Positions 60,801 through 64,000 of a DNA stretch of 64,000 bases are shown here, one piece after another. The position numbers were made by a program, and so were the translations under genes. Numbering within the stretch: position 1 is the stretch's first letter; every line of letters begins with the position of its first letter. Source of the DNA: Tubulanus polymorphus (taxonomy: Eukaryota; Nemertea; Palaeonemertea; Tubulaniformes; Tubulanidae); contig NC_134032.1 in the NCBI RefSeq assembly GCF_964204645.1, forward strand, positions 10,904,275 through 10,968,274, read 5' to 3'. The notes beneath the pieces were generated by a model. That model searched no databases. It saw nothing but the letters and a program-made list of their open reading frames with translations, and was not told where the DNA came from.

Positions 60801-61510
60801 AATTTGCAGCTTGTTTGTGTTCGATTGACAGAAAACCCACTAGGTTTTTGAGTAGTCTATGACAATGTGTTGAGTGTATGCAGATTTCTGAGGGGTCTGA
60901 TGGCAGCTTTAGACAGTCATGTACGAAAGCATTGATACCTGCTGACATCGACCGATCAAACCATTTTCCTGACTCCTGTCTCCTGACTTGATTTGAAGAT
61001 GAATCTACTGAAACCGGACAAAAAGAAATAGTTTTTAGTTGATAAATCATCAAAAATTACTGGAATAAATGAATAGAAAACTCACCAAATCTGACAGAGC
61101 GCGATATTTATTGTTTGGGATTTGTTGAGGTTCAGCTTCAATTTAGTCCCTAAAATAGAATTGTTGAATAGAAGCATACATAGGTTGTTCTAGAATAAGA
61201 GCAGTTTCAAATTAAATCAATAACTCACGATTTTTCTCAGTTTTGTAGGGTATATTTCATGTTGAGACGCAGAATTCGTAGATATCCAAAATTCCTATTG
61301 CCCTGTCCACTACAAACGTGGATGAAAAACATAAGGCCCTCTACAATCTCAATTTTGTTCTGGACATGATTGAAAACTCACCACGAATTGATAGAATAAT
61401 TTATCTCTTGATGAATATTCGTGCAGTTGCTGCTGCTGTAGAAATTTATAACTAACCTTCAAATAGAAAATTCTATTGCGTGTATTTCATTCTGAAAAGA
61501 AAAAGAAACC
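57890..61510 (-). pseudogene. Duplicated minus-strand exon-like modules (copy 2)
   Basis: Collinear with 28650-32257. Splice-site-like ends are conserved while interiors carry indels: a 15-nt in-frame loss in the block at about 61090, a 1-nt gain at the end of the block at 60449-60561, and a longer exon-like block at about 61390-61490 starting AATGAAATACACGC. Conserved splice signals with unstable frames fit a decaying gene or a noncoding transcript. Confidence 0.4.
60449..60754 (-). CDS. Putative Cys-rich C-terminal exons (copy 2)
   Basis: Minus-strand exons 60754-60644 and 60561-60449 join in phase: CDAPNTNCSCKNQEC, SAYQIMKKLVPETALIFLKK, then LRNHQCS and TAA. Against copy 1 there are two residue changes (Y to D, A to P) and the stop is kept, making this the most complete version. 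No upstream exon with a compatible phase was found. Confidence 0.3.
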
Positions 61511-61546
61511 ATCATCAGTGACAATAGAGCAACCAGTAACATCTCA

Positions 61547-64000
61547 AAGTTAGCAATCAATCAGAAAGTATAGCATTTCTCTAGAGTTAACTGCTGTAGA
61601 TATCAGACTGATTGAACAGTTACAGATGTAACATCGAGTGCAGATACGGAGTACAGGTCACTGCACGAACTTCAGTGATTTGTTTTCATATCTTCCGCCG
61701 TCCGTCCGACTAAAACATCGTAACAGTTCAACTCACCTAACCTCCCTACCCGACCCTCCCTCATCCCATCCCTCCCGCCCTCCCTCGCCCCATCCCTCCC
61801 GCCCTCCCTCTCCCCTTCCCTCCCACCCTTCCAGACCCCTTCCCTCCCACCCTCCCAGACCCCTTCCCTCCCGCCCTCCCTCACCCCTTCCCTCCCACCC
61901 TCCCTCACCCCACCTCTCCCACCCTCCCTCACCCCACCCCTCCCACCCTCCATCCCCTTCCCTACTGCCCTCCCGCCTAGCCCTCCCTCAATGCCTTCCC
62001 TCCTAGCCCTCCCATCTGGCCTCATGTCCCCACAAAAGCCTCATCAACTCTTTCTCCTCTGACATCACTAAACTCTACAATAACTTCAAAACGATTCGCC
62101 ATTTTTCACAATCATAGGAAATTCATTAACAATTCGATATCCTTAATCGATTGCATCATTTACGAGACTCGGAGATGGAAACGTACAAAGGATCTCTTTA
62201 TCGAGGAATTCATTCAAATTATTCCTTTCCATTATTTCTTCGTACAACTCCAATCAGTTTCTTTAATCATTGAATCAATTTCAAGTTTCTGTTTACTGAT
62301 AAGATTTTCACGGGACGAGTTTGAGTTGTAGAGGCGTTTATCTGCGGATTATCAAACCAAACCTAAGAAACTCAACAATGTTGTAAGGTATGTAGGTGTA
62401 ATATGGGTTCACCTGAACCATCGACCAACTGACAATGCTTTGAGGAGGGCTAACACAAACCAACGACCAGAATGACGGCTGATTCAGATAGATCCAAACA
62501 AATAAGGCTATTTATATTGCTTCACGAATTCAACATGTCATCACTCACATTATGAAACCATTAGGGACAGTTGATAGTCAGATTAAACATCTCCAGACCT
62601 TCTACTAGAGGCTTTACAACAGCAAGTTTTTTTTCATGGAATCCTATTCATGATATTTACTAATTAATGCAAAATGTTTGATTTTTACACTTAAACCCTG
62701 CGGAACAAATTAAAATCCAGCCATATTTCATTACCTGCCATTTTACTTTTTTTACTCTTTGTTGCGAACATTTTAAAACACAGAGAAGTTTTCTCTGATA
62801 TTAAGTGCTTTCTGTTTTTGAGTCGAGGTAGGAATAGACCCCTGCCCGCTCGCTAAGCCAGCAGGACACTAAACCTTCGAATTGCTCTCAGACCCCACTC
62901 TTTATATCAGCATTTTATGCCGTTCTATTTTATGACAGAAGCTTACACGTTCGCTTTATTTCTTTTTCTTTTCATATGGCTTTCGTTTTTTTTTAAATGG
63001 CTTTTCTTATTTATCGGCTCACTGGCACTCGTCAGTTCCGACTGGGATCAAGTGTTATCTCACGTGTAAATCAAGACAAATAATAGTCAGTGACACTAAC
63101 ATAAATATGTTAGTTGATTTAGAGAATGCCACCAAGTTGCTAATAAAACCACTAGTAGAAGCACTGATATAAAAAACATATGATTCTTTCCTTTACGACG
63201 TCACTTATAGTTCCACGTAAATCATTTCATTCTCAAACTTAGATATATAAATATGTTTCTATAGAATCTTATAGCTTTTTAGACCTTTCATTCATAGCCG
63301 TGGTTTGGTGATCATGGACTCAAAGTTTGGTTGATGACCCTGGTTCGGTGATCATAGAGTCAAAATTTAGTTCATGGCCCTGGTTTGGGGACCATAGACT
63401 TTGAGCTGGAGACCTAGAGGCAGAGTTTGCTTCATGGCCACGATTTGGGGAATGGAGAGTTGTTTGGTCACCACGGAGGCTACTGAAAATTTGGTTTTGA
63501 GTTTTGGACCATATAGGTTAAATTTCGTTCGTGGCTTTGGTTTGATAATCCGAGAATAAGGTTGACTCATAGCCCTCATAAAAGATAAATTAGTTTCATG
63601 GCCCTGGTTTGGTAACTATACAAAGGTATAGATAGGAGGAATTTTCAAAATATACATAGATTAATATCCGCATCTACAGTATACAATCATCTTGAAGTAA
63701 AAAATGACGTAATCAAAAACTGACGGTTCAGTCGGCAGTGGCGAGCACCAAAGGTTTCGGGTCCTCTCCAAGAATAATTCAGAATTTCCATACATTACAC
63801 GGGGAGCAGTTGACAATAAAATGATCACTGCTGAGCACAACATAATATTGAGCGTCGTATGTTTTGAAAAGGAGCATTGGACTATGGAGACACGGCCATC
63901 CGCACGTGATCACATGAATGAAGTGAAATAAATATATACACTGAAAAGGTTCAAAATCTGTGTAATAATCAATTAATGATATCTCAGAAATAAGTCACTA
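61547..64000 (+). repeat. Large tandem unit, copy 3 (partial)
   Basis: The start of a third copy, cut by the window end. It shares several variants with copy 2 against copy 1 (for example atttctctag near 61573, and the codons of the short minus-strand frame at 63661-63843) but also shares others with copy 1 (cttccgccgtcc near 61693). This mixture suggests a real multi-copy array with exchange between copies. Confidence 0.9.
61737..62020. repeat. C-rich minisatellite (left, copy 3)
   Basis: Same units as 199-547, with a different unit number and order from both earlier copies. It is followed to 64000 by sequence collinear with 548-2540, with no gene. Confidence 0.9.

Larger units (their letters stand above)
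32313..61546 (+). repeat. Large tandem unit, copy 2
   Basis: Second head-to-tail copy (29234 bp). Differences from copy 1 include loss of 3.57 kb at 36589, loss of about 120 bp at 46276, gain or retention of about 180 bp at 37775-37935, a longer 31-bp VNTR at 55857-56530, and different GPCR-B frameshifts. Scattered substitutions occur throughout, so it is not a trivial sequence copy of unit 1. Confidence 0.95.

Noticed and set aside
61672-62025. Glycine/arginine/glutamate-rich minus-strand frame
   Set aside because: The other strand of the same minisatellite.

Overview
The window is AT-rich animal DNA: spliced genes with GT-AG introns and pyrimidine-rich acceptors, TATA-box promoters, AATAAA poly(A) signals, rhodopsin-like GPCRs, tRNA-derived SINE heads, many MITE-like inverted repeats and several minisatellites. 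Nothing looks prokaryotic. The rapidly evolving GPCRs and the secreted von Willebrand factor A (vWA) proteins fit an invertebrate, perhaps a lophotrochozoan, but the species cannot be fixed from sequence alone.

The dominant structure is a head-to-tail array of one large unit. Copy 1 is 1-32312, copy 2 is 32313-61546 and copy 3 begins at 61547 and runs off the window. Copies are close to identical, with point differences and many indels. Each unit, in order, holds: (i) a ~3.3 kb foldback-type element with inverted ends and C-rich minisatellites; (ii) a small inverted-repeat element and a 50-bp minisatellite; (iii) vWA gene type 1, + strand; (iv) a second foldback region with ~560-620 bp arms that encloses an array of tRNA T-arm/B-box-like repeats; (v) vWA gene type 2, + strand; (vi) a MITE; (vii) two tandem GPCR genes, A and B, - strand; (viii) a 31-bp VNTR; (ix) more MITE-like elements; and (x) a 3.5 kb block of duplicated minus-strand exon-like modules.

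The best-supported genes are four five-exon vWA genes (first exon noncoding). They encode secreted proteins of 252 or 256 residues with a signal peptide and a complete MIDAS metal site. Exon phases agree in all four. The type 1 and type 2 genes and their upstream DNA come from an older inner duplication, later amplified as part of the large unit. GPCR-A is an intact 338-codon single-exon receptor in both copies. GPCR-B is broken in both, by a different indel in each: 1 nt lost near the start in copy 1, 4 nt gained in the TM5 region in copy 2.

Copy 2 lacks 3.57 kb that copy 1 has upstream of vWA type 1. Because the missing DNA matches the upstream of vWA type 2, copy 2 most likely lost it. The most unusual elements are the B-box-like array, the paired inverted structures, and the minus-strand exon modules, which contain a conserved Cys-rich C-terminal reading frame.
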